A stretch of DNA of 64,000 bases. It comes from Agapetus fuscipes. Its lineage: Eukaryota; Arthropoda; Insecta; Trichoptera; Glossosomatidae. The position numbers and the translations under genes were made by a program. Where the stretch lies: contig OX637337.1 in assembly GCA_951799405.1 (NCBI GenBank), forward strand, positions 1-64,000, given 5' to 3'. Positions 18,568 to 27,900 of the stretch are shown in pieces (positions within the stretch are counted from its first letter, which is position 1; each line of letters opens with the position of its first letter). The notes under the pieces were generated by a model. It was given only the letters and a program-made list of their open reading frames with translations, ran no database searches and was not told the origin of the DNA.

Positions 18568-18603
18568 ACTGACGCTGTTCCCCGTCGTCTCGATATATAT
18601 AAA
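18568..18603 (-). promoter_or_regulatory. VP promoter: TATA box plus TCAGT initiator abutting the ATG
   Basis: On the - strand a TTTATATATAT box (18603-18593) is followed about 30 nt later by TCAGT (18572-18568), directly before the VP ATG at 18567. TATA about 30 bp from an arthropod CAGT initiator with a nearly absent leader is the layout reported for densovirus VP promoters. Confidence 0.7.
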
Positions 18604-18828
18604 TTCCTTATATTATTCTACACTTGTTTAAAATTTCATACAAGTGTGATGACGTCATCGCCGGGAAAAGATAAAAAAATCCATTTTTAGTGGGGCAGGT
18701 TGTTTTGTTGGCGCGGTGCGGTTCGGTGCTCTGATAAAAAAAATATACTCCGTTGCTCGTGGGGTGTTGTTCTGCGCGGTCGGGCAAGTTCGTGCATGTC
18801 CGCGCGCGTAGTAGTGGTGCAACCGAAT
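18604..18828. other. Right flank of densovirus region, no gene
   Basis: Contains an inverted repeat ACACTTGT/ACAAGTGT (near 18619-18647) and a 12-bp palindrome GATGACGTCATC (18648-18659, CRE-like) upstream of the VP TATA box, then a GC-rich stretch (18710-18825). It could be the remnant of a viral terminal repeat, but I cannot fold a complete hairpin. Confidence 0.4.
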
Positions 18829-18950
18829 GTAACCTAACCCAACCTAACCCAACCTCGGCAAAGGCGGGTAGTTGTCATAACCGTCAGTAGCCGTCAGCAC
18901 CAACAGAGGTAAACCTAACCTAACCTTAACCTAACCTAACCTAACCTAAC
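18829..18950. repeat. Degenerate telomeric repeats
   Basis: CCTAA and CCCAA variants at 18829-18856, then a mostly regular CCTAA run with one CCTTAA at 18911-18950. These are shorter and less perfect than the other arrays. They lead directly into the 5' end of TRAS-like copy 2. Confidence 0.8.
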
Positions 18951-19319
18951 TTCTCGGAAAACCTCGGAAAAATCCCGGGAAATCCCGGAAAATCGTTGGA
19001 ATTTTCCTGCAGTGTTGTGAAAAGCCGAGCGTCGTTTCGTGTAGTCTTTGTACTTCAGTGTGCCGTTTGTTTTCTTGATTAACTAAACATTCCCTCCGGA
19101 AAATTTTCCGCGGTTTTTCCTCAAAAGTCAAGAAACCTAACTTCCCGGAAAACCTCGGAAAAATCACGGAAAAACCCGGAAAAGCGTCCAGAGTTTTCCC
19201 TTTGTGGGGCCGGGTTTGACGTCTTACCCGCGTCGAGGTCTCTTACTTGGCCCAGGTTTGCCGTGTGACCGGCGTTGAGGTCTCTCAAGTCTCTGCGGAT
19301 GAATCCTTGATTCATCAAG

Positions 19320-20507
19320 ATGCAGCGCACACCGCCATCACAGGGACAAAGGTCTCGGGCCTCAAGGTCACTCTCCCCGGCATTCTCGCCAAGTACGGAT
19401 ACTCCACCCCCCTCCACTTCTGCGCGGATCAGTCTCTTGTGCCAGCAGATTTTGAAGAAGGCAAAGTCCCCTGACATCGTGGATTGGGCAACCCAGATCG
19501 AGAGGCTGGCAAATCAATTACCATGTGTCGAAAGGCCAAGGATAATAAAGTCTCCTGCTCCCAGCAACGACCTTTGTGAAATTAAGAATCAAATAGCCAA
19601 CCTGGCCGCAAGGGTGGAGGAGCTTGCTAAGCCAGTTGCTGGGTATTCCGCTGCCGTCAAATCTAACCTGCCGACAGGTGTCCTGCGAGGTGACACCAGG
19701 GAGGATCTTGCGCCAGGGCTACCGACGAAACCAGAAAGAACATACGCCCTGATAGTTTCCAGCTCTCGGGAGGACGATACCTCCGACTCTATCAGGAAAA
19801 AGATTGTCTCAGCTGTTAAGCCGAAAGATTTAAAAATTGGAATTAAGGGAGTCTCTGCCATCTCTGGAAACCGAATTGTCATTACTCTCCCTAATGCTGA
19901 GCATGCTGCTAAGCTTAGGGATGCCGTCGAAGCAAAGACGGATCTGAAGGCCGAGGCTGGCAGGCGCAGACAGCCGCTGGTAATTTTCAAGGGTGTCAAC
20001 AAGGAAACACTCAACGCGGAATTTCTGGAATGCCTCACATTCCAGAATGACACAATCGGGGACATCATCGGGGACGCAAACACCGAGGAACAGTTTAAAA
20101 TCATTCGTGTAACCAAAAACCGTAATGAAAAACTGAAAAATATCATCGTATCGGTAAAACCAGCTCTCCGAGCGGCATTGCTCCGGTTGGGCAGACTTAA
20201 TGTAGGATTTCTCCGAGTGCATGTCGAAGACTGCTCCCCAATTGTACAATGCTACAAGTGCCTTGGTTTCGGTCATTTTGCTTCAAAATGTACCGAGAAA
20301 CAGAGATGCATGAACTGTGCAAAGGAGCACCGTCTCTCGGAATGCCCCGACAGGGACAACAAGGACAAAGAGACGTGTCACAACTGCTGCAAGGCGAACA
20401 CCAGGACCAGCGCAAAGACCTCAGTTGGACACCGAGCAAACAGCCGTCTGTGTCCGTACTTATTAAAATTAGAGGAGCGTACCAGGGAGAGTATCAACTA
20501 TGGATGA
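19320..20507 (+). CDS. TRAS-like ORF1 (Gag-like), copy 2
   Basis: 395-aa Gag-like protein starting MQRTPP, as in copy 1. The central region carries VKPKDLKIGIKG and VIFKGVNKE, aligning with copy 1. C-terminal zinc clusters: CYKCLGFGHFASKC, CMNC...H...C and CHNCC...H...C. Ends ...SINYG with TGA overlapping the ORF2 ATG by 8 nt (ATGGATGA), the same overlap length as in copy 1. Confidence 0.88.
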   Translation: MQRTPPSQGQRSRASRSLSPAFSPSTDTPPPSTSARISLLCQQILKKAKSPDIVDWATQIERLANQLPCVERPRIIKSPAPSNDLCEIKNQIANLAARVEELAKPVAGYSAAVKSNLPTGVLRGDTREDLAPGLPTKPERTYALIVSSSREDDTSDSIRKKIVSAVKPKDLKIGIKGVSAISGNRIVITLPNAEHAAKLRDAVEAKTDLKAEAGRRRQPLVIFKGVNKETLNAEFLECLTFQNDTIGDIIGDANTEEQFKIIRVTKNRNEKLKNIIVSVKPALRAALLRLGRLNVGFLRVHVEDCSPIVQCYKCLGFGHFASKCTEKQRCMNCAKEHRLSECPDRDNKDKETCHNCCKANTRTSAKTSVGHRANSRLCPYLLKLEERTRESINYG

Positions 20508-23500
20508 CACAAGCAGTGAGCCCGATCCAGTTAAGATTTGCCAGGTCAACCTGCAGAGATCTTCACTGGCCTTGGACATGGCCAACTTGAGGACCTTTGA
20601 CGTGCTGTTGCTGCAGGAGCCGTATACGGGCTCGACTGGTACCGTCAGGGGGATGCACGGAACTCTCTACCAGGCGAGCTCACTGAACGCCGACAACCCG
20701 TGCAAAGCTGCAGTGCTCTTAAGATCTGACGACCTCAGGGGAGTCATGATCTCGGAGTACACAAATGCAAACTCGGTGTTTGTGTCGGCGCACGTCGGGG
20801 GGCTCCGTGTCATCCTGGAGTCCGTTTATGTGGAGCCGCGCGCGGACTTGGATCCGATCCTTGCCAGCTTGGCTAGGTTGGCTGACGAATTCGCGGATCA
20901 CCAATTCATCATTGGAGGAGACTTTAATGCCAAAAGCACATGGTGGGGCAGTCCCAGAACGGACCCCAGGGGTGCTGCGGTCACGGATTTGTGTGCCGAA
21001 CTCAACTGGAGTGTCCTCAACGAGGGATCTACACCAACATTCGACACAATTAGAGGCAACCGTAGGCTAGTGTCCTGGATAGACGTCTCGCTTTGTAGTA
21101 TTGGAATTGTTGATTTTATAACTGTGTGGCGAGTTGATACTTCAACTGATAGTTTCTCCGACCATCAGGCTATCACTTTCGAATTAACTCCAGCCAATGT
21201 GCGTTCACACACAAGCAAAGCAACAAGAATCTACGCCACTTCCAGGGCAAACTGGGGAAAGTTCTCGCGGATCATGCGGGAGACGGCTCAGTGTGCTGAC
21301 GAAATGCTGAGTTCCGTATCACATCGAGACGTCGAACGACGGTGCAATGACTTCAGCATGGTCATTAAGGCGGCTTGTGAAGGTGCCATTCCTCACATCA
21401 AGACTTTTGCTGGTCGTGCGTGTCCTTGGTGGAGCGACGATTTGCAGCTCTTGAAGAGGAAGGTCACTGTCGCCAAAAGAAGATTTAGGAACTCTGGTGT
21501 CGTCCGGCGACTGCTGACACTGCCCGCTTACCTTCAGGCCAGAGAAGAATTTAGAAGTGCTGTGTCTGCTGCGAAGACGGCCAGCTGGAAGGAGTTTTGC
21601 CGCATACAGAGCCGCGAGACGGTCTGGTCAATGCTGACCAGAATAACTGCCAAGCGAAGCTTACCGGTCCCCAGCACTGTCAAAATTAATGGCAGGGGTT
21701 TCGGCAGTGAGGCAGCTACCGCGGCGGCACTGCTAAATCATTTTTTTCCGGACGACGATCCTGCGTCTGACTCGCCTCTGCACTCGCGGATCAGAGAGTC
21801 CAGCCTTTTGATGCCAGACACCAACGATGACGTCATTTTTACCGCGGGCGAGGTCCTGCGTGCTTTGCAGGGCATCAGTCCCAAAAAGGCTCCCGGTCTG
21901 GATGGCTTCACTTCAGACATCTGCCAGCGCACTGTTGGGTCCCACCTAGACTACGTGTTAAATATGATGAATGCATGCCTCAAGACCGGTTGCTTCCCGA
22001 CTTCTTGGAAAGAATCTAATGTTGTATTAATCCCCAAACATGGGAAGCCCTCGGACGATATCGGATCACTGCGTCCTATAGGGCTTCTACCAGTCATGGG
22101 TCGCGTACTTGAAAAGATGATAGTCGGAAGATTGACATGGGCTTTTAGCGCTGATCGCCGCCTCATGAGCGACAACCAATACGGCTTTACCCGACAGAGA
22201 TCCGCCGAAGACGCTCTCAATGTGATAACATCGGTCCTGAAAGACGCTCGCGGCAGGAAGATGATCGCCTTGGTAGTCTCGCTGGATATCAAAGGGGCGT
22301 TCGACCACGCATGGTGGCCGTTCCTCCTGGAACAGTTGAAGAAGAAACGCTGCCCGAGGAATTTGTATTTGCTGATCCAGTCCTACCTCTCAGATAGAAG
22401 AGTCCGACTCGTCTTCGGTAACACTGTCGTGCGCAAGACGACGTCCCTGGGATGCGTGCAAGGATCCGCGTGTGGGCCCTTCTTTTGGAACCTGATCGTC
22501 GACGACTTGCTCCAAGAGAGCTTCGGCGACGAGATACACGTCCAGGCCTACGCAGACGACATAACTATGATCGCGGTTGGACGAACTATGGTCGAAGCCG
22601 AGACGCGGGCGAACAACGCCCTGAGTACAATTCGCGAATGGAGCATAAGATGCAAGCTACAATTCTCGGCTCCGAAGAGTCTAGCGATGTGCGTCACCCG
22701 AAAACGGGTGAACCGCGAACCGGAACTCCGCCTTGGTCTGTCAAGCCTCAAAATTGTTGACAGTTTCAAGCTCCTGGGGGTTGTTGTGGACAAAAACTTG
22801 AACTGGTCGCAGCACGTGGATCACGTGTGCCAGAAGATAACCAAAATCTTTGGAGCAATCAGCCGAGCTGCAAAACCGACATGGGGACTCTCCTCGGAAG
22901 TGCTCAGGACCCTCTACAGGGGGGCCTTGGAGCCGATTGCCCTATACTGCTCCAGTGTGTGGGGAGAAGCGTGCGCGCGGAAAGTTATCAGGAAAAAACT
23001 AAACCAAGCTTTGAGACCGATACTCATCCGAATCTGCCGCGGATACCGTACCATGTCCCTAAACTCTGCAATGGCAATATCTGGGATCCCTCCTCTACAC
23101 CTGCGAATCCTGGAAATGTCCGCACTGCGTGGGGTGCAACACGGGAATCCGTTGTCTACTTTACCTGCGGACAGAACCTGTATGAAAATCGTGGACTGGA
23201 GAGAGTTGCCGCACCCAGCATCTCTGCGTGGAGAGCAGATAGAAGAGCAAGCCGAGAGAACCAACGTGAACTACAACATATACACAGACGGCAGCCGCCT
23301 GGAAGGCAGAGTGGGTGCAGGATTCGTGACATACAAGGAGGGAACAGTTGTACACTCGAAAAAAATAAAGCTCGCGGATTACTGCTCCGTTTTCCAGGCT
23401 GAGCTGGTGGCCATACGAGCGGCGGTGGAATGGGTTGTGCACAAGAGGATGAACCACGAGACGATTAGAATCGAGTCGGACTCACTCTCCGGCCTGACCG

Positions 23501-24192
23501 CAATAGCCGACAGCACGAGCCTCAACCCGATTGTTCGAGAGATCTTCTCGCTGTGCGACCGAGCCAGAGATGGCGGCAACCAAATCGTATTCCGGTGGGT
23601 CAAAGGCCACTCCGACGACCCTGGAAACGATCGAGCGGATGAACTCGCAAGAGCAGCTGGGTCTTTAAAGTTGAAACCTGCCTACGATAGTTACCCAATC
23701 AGCCATGCTAGAGGAGAACTAAAGGCAAAAACCTTGTCGGACTGGAACGACGCATATCTACGGGATACTGCAGGAAGCACCACAAGGATGTTCTTCCAAA
23801 ACATACAAGAAGCAATGTTATTAGCCAGAGTGTATTCACCGACTTACGAAACGACCCAGTTCCTGTCTGGGCATGGTTTCTTCCGCAGTTACCTGTATAG
23901 ATTTAAAATTCTAACTATAAACACCTGTCCATGTAACAACCAAAGTGAACAAACTGTCCTTCATTTGCTTTTTGATTGTCCCTTCCTTGAAAAAACCAAA
24001 TTCAATCTGGAAAATAGATATAACATCAACGTTCAAAATCTCAGTGAAATCAGAAAATTAATATTGGATTCTTCATACACAAAAACAATTTTTGACTATT
24101 TTGGAACTATTTATAAAATAATGAGAAAAATAAACGAGGAAAATGTAAAGGAGACACAAACACTTGCACTAACACAGACACGAACAGACTAA
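20500..24192 (+). CDS. TRAS-like ORF2: endonuclease, reverse transcriptase, RNase H (copy 2)
   Basis: 1230-aa Pol protein starting MDDTSSEP at the stop-start overlap. Endonuclease: LLQEPYTGSTG, GGDFNAKSTWWGS near 141, FSDHQ near 220. RT: RPIGLLPVMGRVLEKM, QYGFTRQRSAEDAL, SLDIKGAFDHAWW, GCVQGSACGP, catalytic YADD near 684. RNase H near 928-1050: YTDGSRLEGRVGAG, FQAELVAI, ESDSLSGL, RWVKGHSDDPGNDRADELA. The C-terminal cluster is CPCNNQSEQTVLHLLFDC. The frame is intact. Confidence 0.92.
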   Translation: MDDTSSEPDPVKICQVNLQRSSLALDMANLRTFDVLLLQEPYTGSTGTVRGMHGTLYQASSLNADNPCKAAVLLRSDDLRGVMISEYTNANSVFVSAHVGGLRVILESVYVEPRADLDPILASLARLADEFADHQFIIGGDFNAKSTWWGSPRTDPRGAAVTDLCAELNWSVLNEGSTPTFDTIRGNRRLVSWIDVSLCSIGIVDFITVWRVDTSTDSFSDHQAITFELTPANVRSHTSKATRIYATSRANWGKFSRIMRETAQCADEMLSSVSHRDVERRCNDFSMVIKAACEGAIPHIKTFAGRACPWWSDDLQLLKRKVTVAKRRFRNSGVVRRLLTLPAYLQAREEFRSAVSAAKTASWKEFCRIQSRETVWSMLTRITAKRSLPVPSTVKINGRGFGSEAATAAALLNHFFPDDDPASDSPLHSRIRESSLLMPDTNDDVIFTAGEVLRALQGISPKKAPGLDGFTSDICQRTVGSHLDYVLNMMNACLKTGCFPTSWKESNVVLIPKHGKPSDDIGSLRPIGLLPVMGRVLEKMIVGRLTWAFSADRRLMSDNQYGFTRQRSAEDALNVITSVLKDARGRKMIALVVSLDIKGAFDHAWWPFLLEQLKKKRCPRNLYLLIQSYLSDRRVRLVFGNTVVRKTTSLGCVQGSACGPFFWNLIVDDLLQESFGDEIHVQAYADDITMIAVGRTMVEAETRANNALSTIREWSIRCKLQFSAPKSLAMCVTRKRVNREPELRLGLSSLKIVDSFKLLGVVVDKNLNWSQHVDHVCQKITKIFGAISRAAKPTWGLSSEVLRTLYRGALEPIALYCSSVWGEACARKVIRKKLNQALRPILIRICRGYRTMSLNSAMAISGIPPLHLRILEMSALRGVQHGNPLSTLPADRTCMKIVDWRELPHPASLRGEQIEEQAERTNVNYNIYTDGSRLEGRVGAGFVTYKEGTVVHSKKIKLADYCSVFQAELVAIRAAVEWVVHKRMNHETIRIESDSLSGLTAIADSTSLNPIVREIFSLCDRARDGGNQIVFRWVKGHSDDPGNDRADELARAAGSLKLKPAYDSYPISHARGELKAKTLSDWNDAYLRDTAGSTTRMFFQNIQEAMLLARVYSPTYETTQFLSGHGFFRSYLYRFKILTINTCPCNNQSEQTVLHLLFDCPFLEKTKFNLENRYNINVQNLSEIRKLILDSSYTKTIFDYFGTIYKIMRKINEENVKETQTLALTQTRTD

Positions 24193-24267
24193 TACAAACA
24201 GACATCACATATAGGTAATGAGATGCCGGAGGTTAATTTAACCAAACCGGAAGGCCAATGAGCCGCC

Positions 24268-24321
24268 CATCCCGACTGAGTTTACCGTGATTCCTCAGTC
24301 GTAATGGCGAATGCCGGGATG
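24268..24321 (+). other. Conserved three-stem RNA structure in TRAS-like 3' UTR (copy 2)
   Basis: Counterpart of 12671-12723: outer CATCC (24268-24272) with GGATG (24317-24321), GACTGAG (24274-24280) with CTCAGTC (24294-24300), and GGC (24306-24308) with GCC (24313-24315) around GAAT. The outer stem differs from copy 1 by a paired C-G to T-A change, so pairing is kept while sequence changed. A hairpin CCTTG/CAAGG (24444-24448, 24460-24464) follows near the poly(A), as in copy 1. Confidence 0.6.
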
Positions 24322-24499
24322 GTTCCAATAAAGTCGTGCACGGACGCTTTCCATCCCATCCCTACACTAACAAGGAAAAGACGAAACATAGAAAAACCCA
24401 CAAGGGAAATGACAAACCGTGTCTAATCTCTCAGAATTTTAAACCTTGTCCGTGATAAGCAAGGTGATCCTCTCGCAACTCCCACACCAAAAAAAAAAA

Positions 24500-24601
24500 C
24501 CTAACCTAACCTAACCTAACCTAACCTAACCTAACCTAACCTAACCTAACCTAACCTAACCTAACCTAACCTAACCTAACCTAACCTAACCTAACCTAAC
24601 C
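24500..24601. repeat. Telomeric (CCTAA)n array 5
   Basis: About 20 CCTAA units bounded on both sides by retrotransposon 3' ends: the TRAS-like copy 2 poly(A) on the left and the SART-like copy D poly(A) (21 T at 24602-24622) on the right. Confidence 0.96.
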
Positions 24602-24879
24602 TTTTTTTTTTTTTTTTTTTTTGTTTCGCGTTGGAAGAAGGAAAATCTTTTATAAGACGCCAAGTGACAGCCGGTCACTAGATTGGCAGTGTGGGACTCT
24701 CCCTGCTGCGGGCCTACCCACTAAAAACCTCTCCCGTGCAAGCATCTACCACACTCCGGACCTACCAATGAAGTATTACGCTGGGAGTGTGGTAATGGTT
24801 TATACGCTGATGGCGTCTACTCTACTCGCTGTGGCAACGCTCATTGCGTTACCAACTACACCGCGTTACGTGACGCCTT

Positions 24880-27800
24880 TCAGTCGGCTTCTACGGCGGC
24901 CGCGGGCCGTCCTCTCCTCTCGCGCTCGGCGTCCTCCTTCTGTCCCATTACGCTCGAGGCGAAGTCCTCCCACGCCCGCCAGTTATCAGCCGACCGGAGC
25001 ATTGTCGTCACCACCGTATCCACCTCCAGGTGATCGACCCCGAGGGCAGCCACAAGTGACGCCCTCTCAGTCGCCCAGGCCGGACACGCTAGCATCGTAT
25101 GCTCGGCGTCGTCTTCTGTTGCATCGCAGTGCCAGCAGGCTGCGGCTGCTTCTTTGCCTATCCTTTGCAGGAAGTTTCCGAAGCAGCCGTGTCCACTCAG
25201 CAGCTGGGTGAGCCGGTAGCTCAGACCACCATGCTTCCTTTGGCACCAGGTCCTCAGGTCGCTGATAAGTCTTCGCGTCCAGCGTCCACCAACTGCCGTG
25301 TCCCAGCGTTGCTGCCACTGCGAGTATATCGCGTCTCTAGAGGGGTCTTCTAGACCGTCTCTCTTCCGCTCTCTTCTCTCCTGGCGTTCTCGCGCCAGGA
25401 GGTGAATCGGAGGCGAAGAAGATAGCACCAGCGCTGCGTCCTCGGAGATCGTGCGATACCCAGAGATAACCCTGAGTGCACTCCTCCTCTGCACACTTGC
25501 CATCTTCTTCCTGTAGTGCTCAACCTCAAGCGACTTCGCCCAGATGGGTGCCCCATACAAAAGCGTCGAGTGCACCACCTCGTGCAGGAGTCTCCTCCTG
25601 CTCGATTTGGGCCCGCCGACGTTCGGCATGAGCCTTCCCAGCTGTTGCGCCACCACGCTTGCCCTCGCCGCCGCCAGCTCGATATGTTCCCCGAAGCGGA
25701 GTCGATGATCGAGTTGGACACCGAGGTACCGCATAGATTTAACCAGCGGCACCTCGAAGCCCCCTAGCGTCAGCTTAGGCAGCGCAGGTCGTCGCCTTCG
25801 GCTGAACAGCACTGCCTCCGTCTTCTGGACTGCCAGCTCCAGTCCGGAGCTATCCAGCCAGCGTTTTACCCTACGGAGGGCCTCGTTCCCCGTAGCAGTG
25901 ATCTCCTCGCAGGTTTTGCCGGTGATCATTACCGCGATGTCGTCCGCAAAAGCAACGACGCTTGCGTCCGCCGGCAGCTTCGTCCGCAACAAGCCGTCGT
26001 ACATGACGTTCCACAGGGTTGGTCCTAAAACCGAGCCCTGAGGGACCCCAGACGTCAGCTGTCGCGTCTCAACGCTGCCTTCGGCACCGCATCGATATTC
26101 AAGCGTCCGACCATCAAAGTAGCTCTCCAGCAAGGCCATCAGGTACTCCGGGACCCGAAAGCTCTCCCTCAGCGCCCTGAGAGTTAAATCCCAGCGCGCC
26201 GAGTTGAAGGCATTCCGGACGTCCAGAGCCACAAGCATGACCTGCCGGTGCCTTTTCACCGACCCCTGCCAAGCCGTCCGGACCGTGTCCACTACGCGCT
26301 CCACAGCGTCCAGGGTGGAGCGTCCCGGTCTGAAGCCGTACTGGTGTTCGGAGAGCCCTCCATCCTCGGATTCGAGGATTGGGAGAAGCCTTCCAACCAC
26401 CAGTCTCTCAAGAAGCTTCCCGTAGCCGGCAAGCATGCACAAGGGCCTAAAAGAGGAGGGCCCAACGGCGACAGCCTTTTTAGAGACAAGGACAAGCCTT
26501 TGCCTCTTCCAGGCGTCACCGAATCTACCCTCCTCCAGGCAGGCGTTGTACACGCTCAACAGCACATCGGGAAACTTCTTGGCAACCAACAGTACGACTT
26601 CGTTCGGGACATTGTCTGGTCCGGGCGCCCTTCCAGTTTTGATCCTGGCCGCCGCCGCATCGAGCTCAGCCCGGGAGAATGGTTCGAAGTCCGCTCCCAA
26701 AGGAGCGGGGCCTCTTTCCACCCTCCGTTCATGCGCAGGAAAGAGAGCGTCTATTACGCTCGTGAGGTTTTGGGAGTCCATGAGAAACGGATCAAGATCT
26801 CGTCCCCGTAGCTTCTGTCGTACAATCTTGTACGGCAGTCCCCAGGGGTCGTTATTCACCGATTCGCACAGTTCTTCCCAGCACCTCTCCTTGCTGCGCT
26901 TGATAGCTAGCTTAAGCTCTTTGCGGGCGGCCCGGTATCGCTGGTAAGCGCTGTCGTCTACGCCGTCCGTCGCCCGTGCCCGTTGGGCAGCCCTGCGTCG
27001 GGCAAGACACGCCGCGCGGAGGCGGGCTATGGTGTCTGTCCACCAATAGGCCGGCGCACCCGCACGGCGCCTCGAGCACCGAGCCATGGCCGCGTCGCAA
27101 GCGCGCCTGGTGAGGTCGTCAAGCCTCTCAACCCTGTCTGCCGCGCCGCCAGCATCCTCAACCGTCACCCTGAGGCTCTCCACCATGGCTTCTAGAGCCT
27201 CCTGATCCAGGGATCGAAGGCTCCAACCGCCAACAGCGGAGTTTCCCGGGCGACCCGACCGACCTGGCCGGGGTCCTCTCTCCAGCGAGAAAGACACGTA
27301 CTGGTGATCGCTGTGCGTGTAATCATCGAGTACACGCCAGTTTTTCACCAGCCCGATTATTCCCTCGCTGGCGAATGTTACGTCAACGACTGAGCCCGTG
27401 GCTCCCCTGCGGAACGTAAACTCCGAACCCACATTCGCAATGTGCAAATGCAAGCCCGCAGCCACATCACCCAGGATAGAGCCCCGCCTGTTAGTCGTTG
27501 ACGAACCCCATTCAGTCGACCAGGCGTTGAAGTCGCCGGCCACGATAACTGGCAGCGTTGACGTCCTGACGTCACTCTCCAGGTCGCGGAGGTCGTCCAT
27601 AAACTGCTGCAGTGGAGCATTTGGCGAGAAGTAGCAGCTGTACAGTCTACAGCCTGCCACCTCAACCCACGTCCACCCCCTGCTAGCAGCGCGATTTCGT
27701 CCAGAGACGATCGCCCTCTGCGACGGAAGGAAGATTGCAGCCACTCCGGAATCGTCACAGTACCAGCGACTGTTACAGTCACGATACTGCTCCGACACCA

Positions 27801-27900
27801 GAACAACATCCAACCTCCCCTCCGCCGCCACCTGCTGCATCAGGTCCTGAGCCACTTGGCAGTGACCCAGGTTGACTTGCAGGATGTTGAGTGCGGTCAT
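24880..27900 (-). CDS. SART-like ORF2: endonuclease + reverse transcriptase (copy D)
   Basis: 1006 aa from ATG 27900 (MTALNILQVNLG), which overlaps the ORF1 TGA as ATGA. Endonuclease motifs: SEQYR, GDFNAWSTEWGS, SDHQYV. RT motifs: QYGFRPGRST, LDVRNAFNSARW, SGVPQGSVLGPTLW, catalytic FADD. C-terminal cluster CWHCDATEDDAEHTMLAC. The last about 320 residues are nearly identical to copy B, while the endonuclease region differs at many positions. No RNase H. The frame is intact. Confidence 0.92.
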   Translation of the reverse strand: MTALNILQVNLGHCQVAQDLMQQVAAEGRLDVVLVSEQYRDCNSRWYCDDSGVAAIFLPSQRAIVSGRNRAASRGWTWVEVAGCRLYSCYFSPNAPLQQFMDDLRDLESDVRTSTLPVIVAGDFNAWSTEWGSSTTNRRGSILGDVAAGLHLHIANVGSEFTFRRGATGSVVDVTFASEGIIGLVKNWRVLDDYTHSDHQYVSFSLERGPRPGRSGRPGNSAVGGWSLRSLDQEALEAMVESLRVTVEDAGGAADRVERLDDLTRRACDAAMARCSRRRAGAPAYWWTDTIARLRAACLARRRAAQRARATDGVDDSAYQRYRAARKELKLAIKRSKERCWEELCESVNNDPWGLPYKIVRQKLRGRDLDPFLMDSQNLTSVIDALFPAHERRVERGPAPLGADFEPFSRAELDAAAARIKTGRAPGPDNVPNEVVLLVAKKFPDVLLSVYNACLEEGRFGDAWKRQRLVLVSKKAVAVGPSSFRPLCMLAGYGKLLERLVVGRLLPILESEDGGLSEHQYGFRPGRSTLDAVERVVDTVRTAWQGSVKRHRQVMLVALDVRNAFNSARWDLTLRALRESFRVPEYLMALLESYFDGRTLEYRCGAEGSVETRQLTSGVPQGSVLGPTLWNVMYDGLLRTKLPADASVVAFADDIAVMITGKTCEEITATGNEALRRVKRWLDSSGLELAVQKTEAVLFSRRRRPALPKLTLGGFEVPLVKSMRYLGVQLDHRLRFGEHIELAAARASVVAQQLGRLMPNVGGPKSSRRRLLHEVVHSTLLYGAPIWAKSLEVEHYRKKMASVQRRSALRVISGYRTISEDAALVLSSSPPIHLLARERQERRERKRDGLEDPSRDAIYSQWQQRWDTAVGGRWTRRLISDLRTWCQRKHGGLSYRLTQLLSGHGCFGNFLQRIGKEAAAACWHCDATEDDAEHTMLACPAWATERASLVAALGVDHLEVDTVVTTMLRSADNWRAWEDFASSVMGQKEDAERERRGRPAAAVEAD

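Larger units (their letters stand above)
16196..18603 (-). other. Endogenous densovirus-like (Parvoviridae, Densovirinae) capsid region
   Basis: Two intact - strand frames and a promoter resemble the structural half of an ambisense densovirus. The NS replication genes are missing and no complete inverted terminal repeat is recognised. It lies between a CCTAA array plus 175-bp repeat on the left and degenerate CCTAA blocks on the right, so it is embedded in telomeric-type DNA. Intact frames suggest recent integration or retained selection; the sequence alone cannot separate these. Confidence 0.8.
18951..24499 (+). mobile_element. TRAS-like telomere-associated non-LTR retrotransposon, copy 2, full length
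   Basis: + strand element of about 5.5 kb: 5' UTR (18951-19319), ORF1 (19320-20507), ORF2 (20500-24192), 3' UTR (24193-24488) and an 11-nt poly(A) joined to CCTAA at 24500. The 5' UTR holds two copies of a motif beginning CGGAAAACCTCGGAAAAATC, near 18955 and 19146, each preceded by CCTAACTT. Both ORFs are open. It is a different subfamily from copy 1 but shares 3'-UTR RNA structures with it, and is closely related to the broken copy at 29957-37317. Confidence 0.88.
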
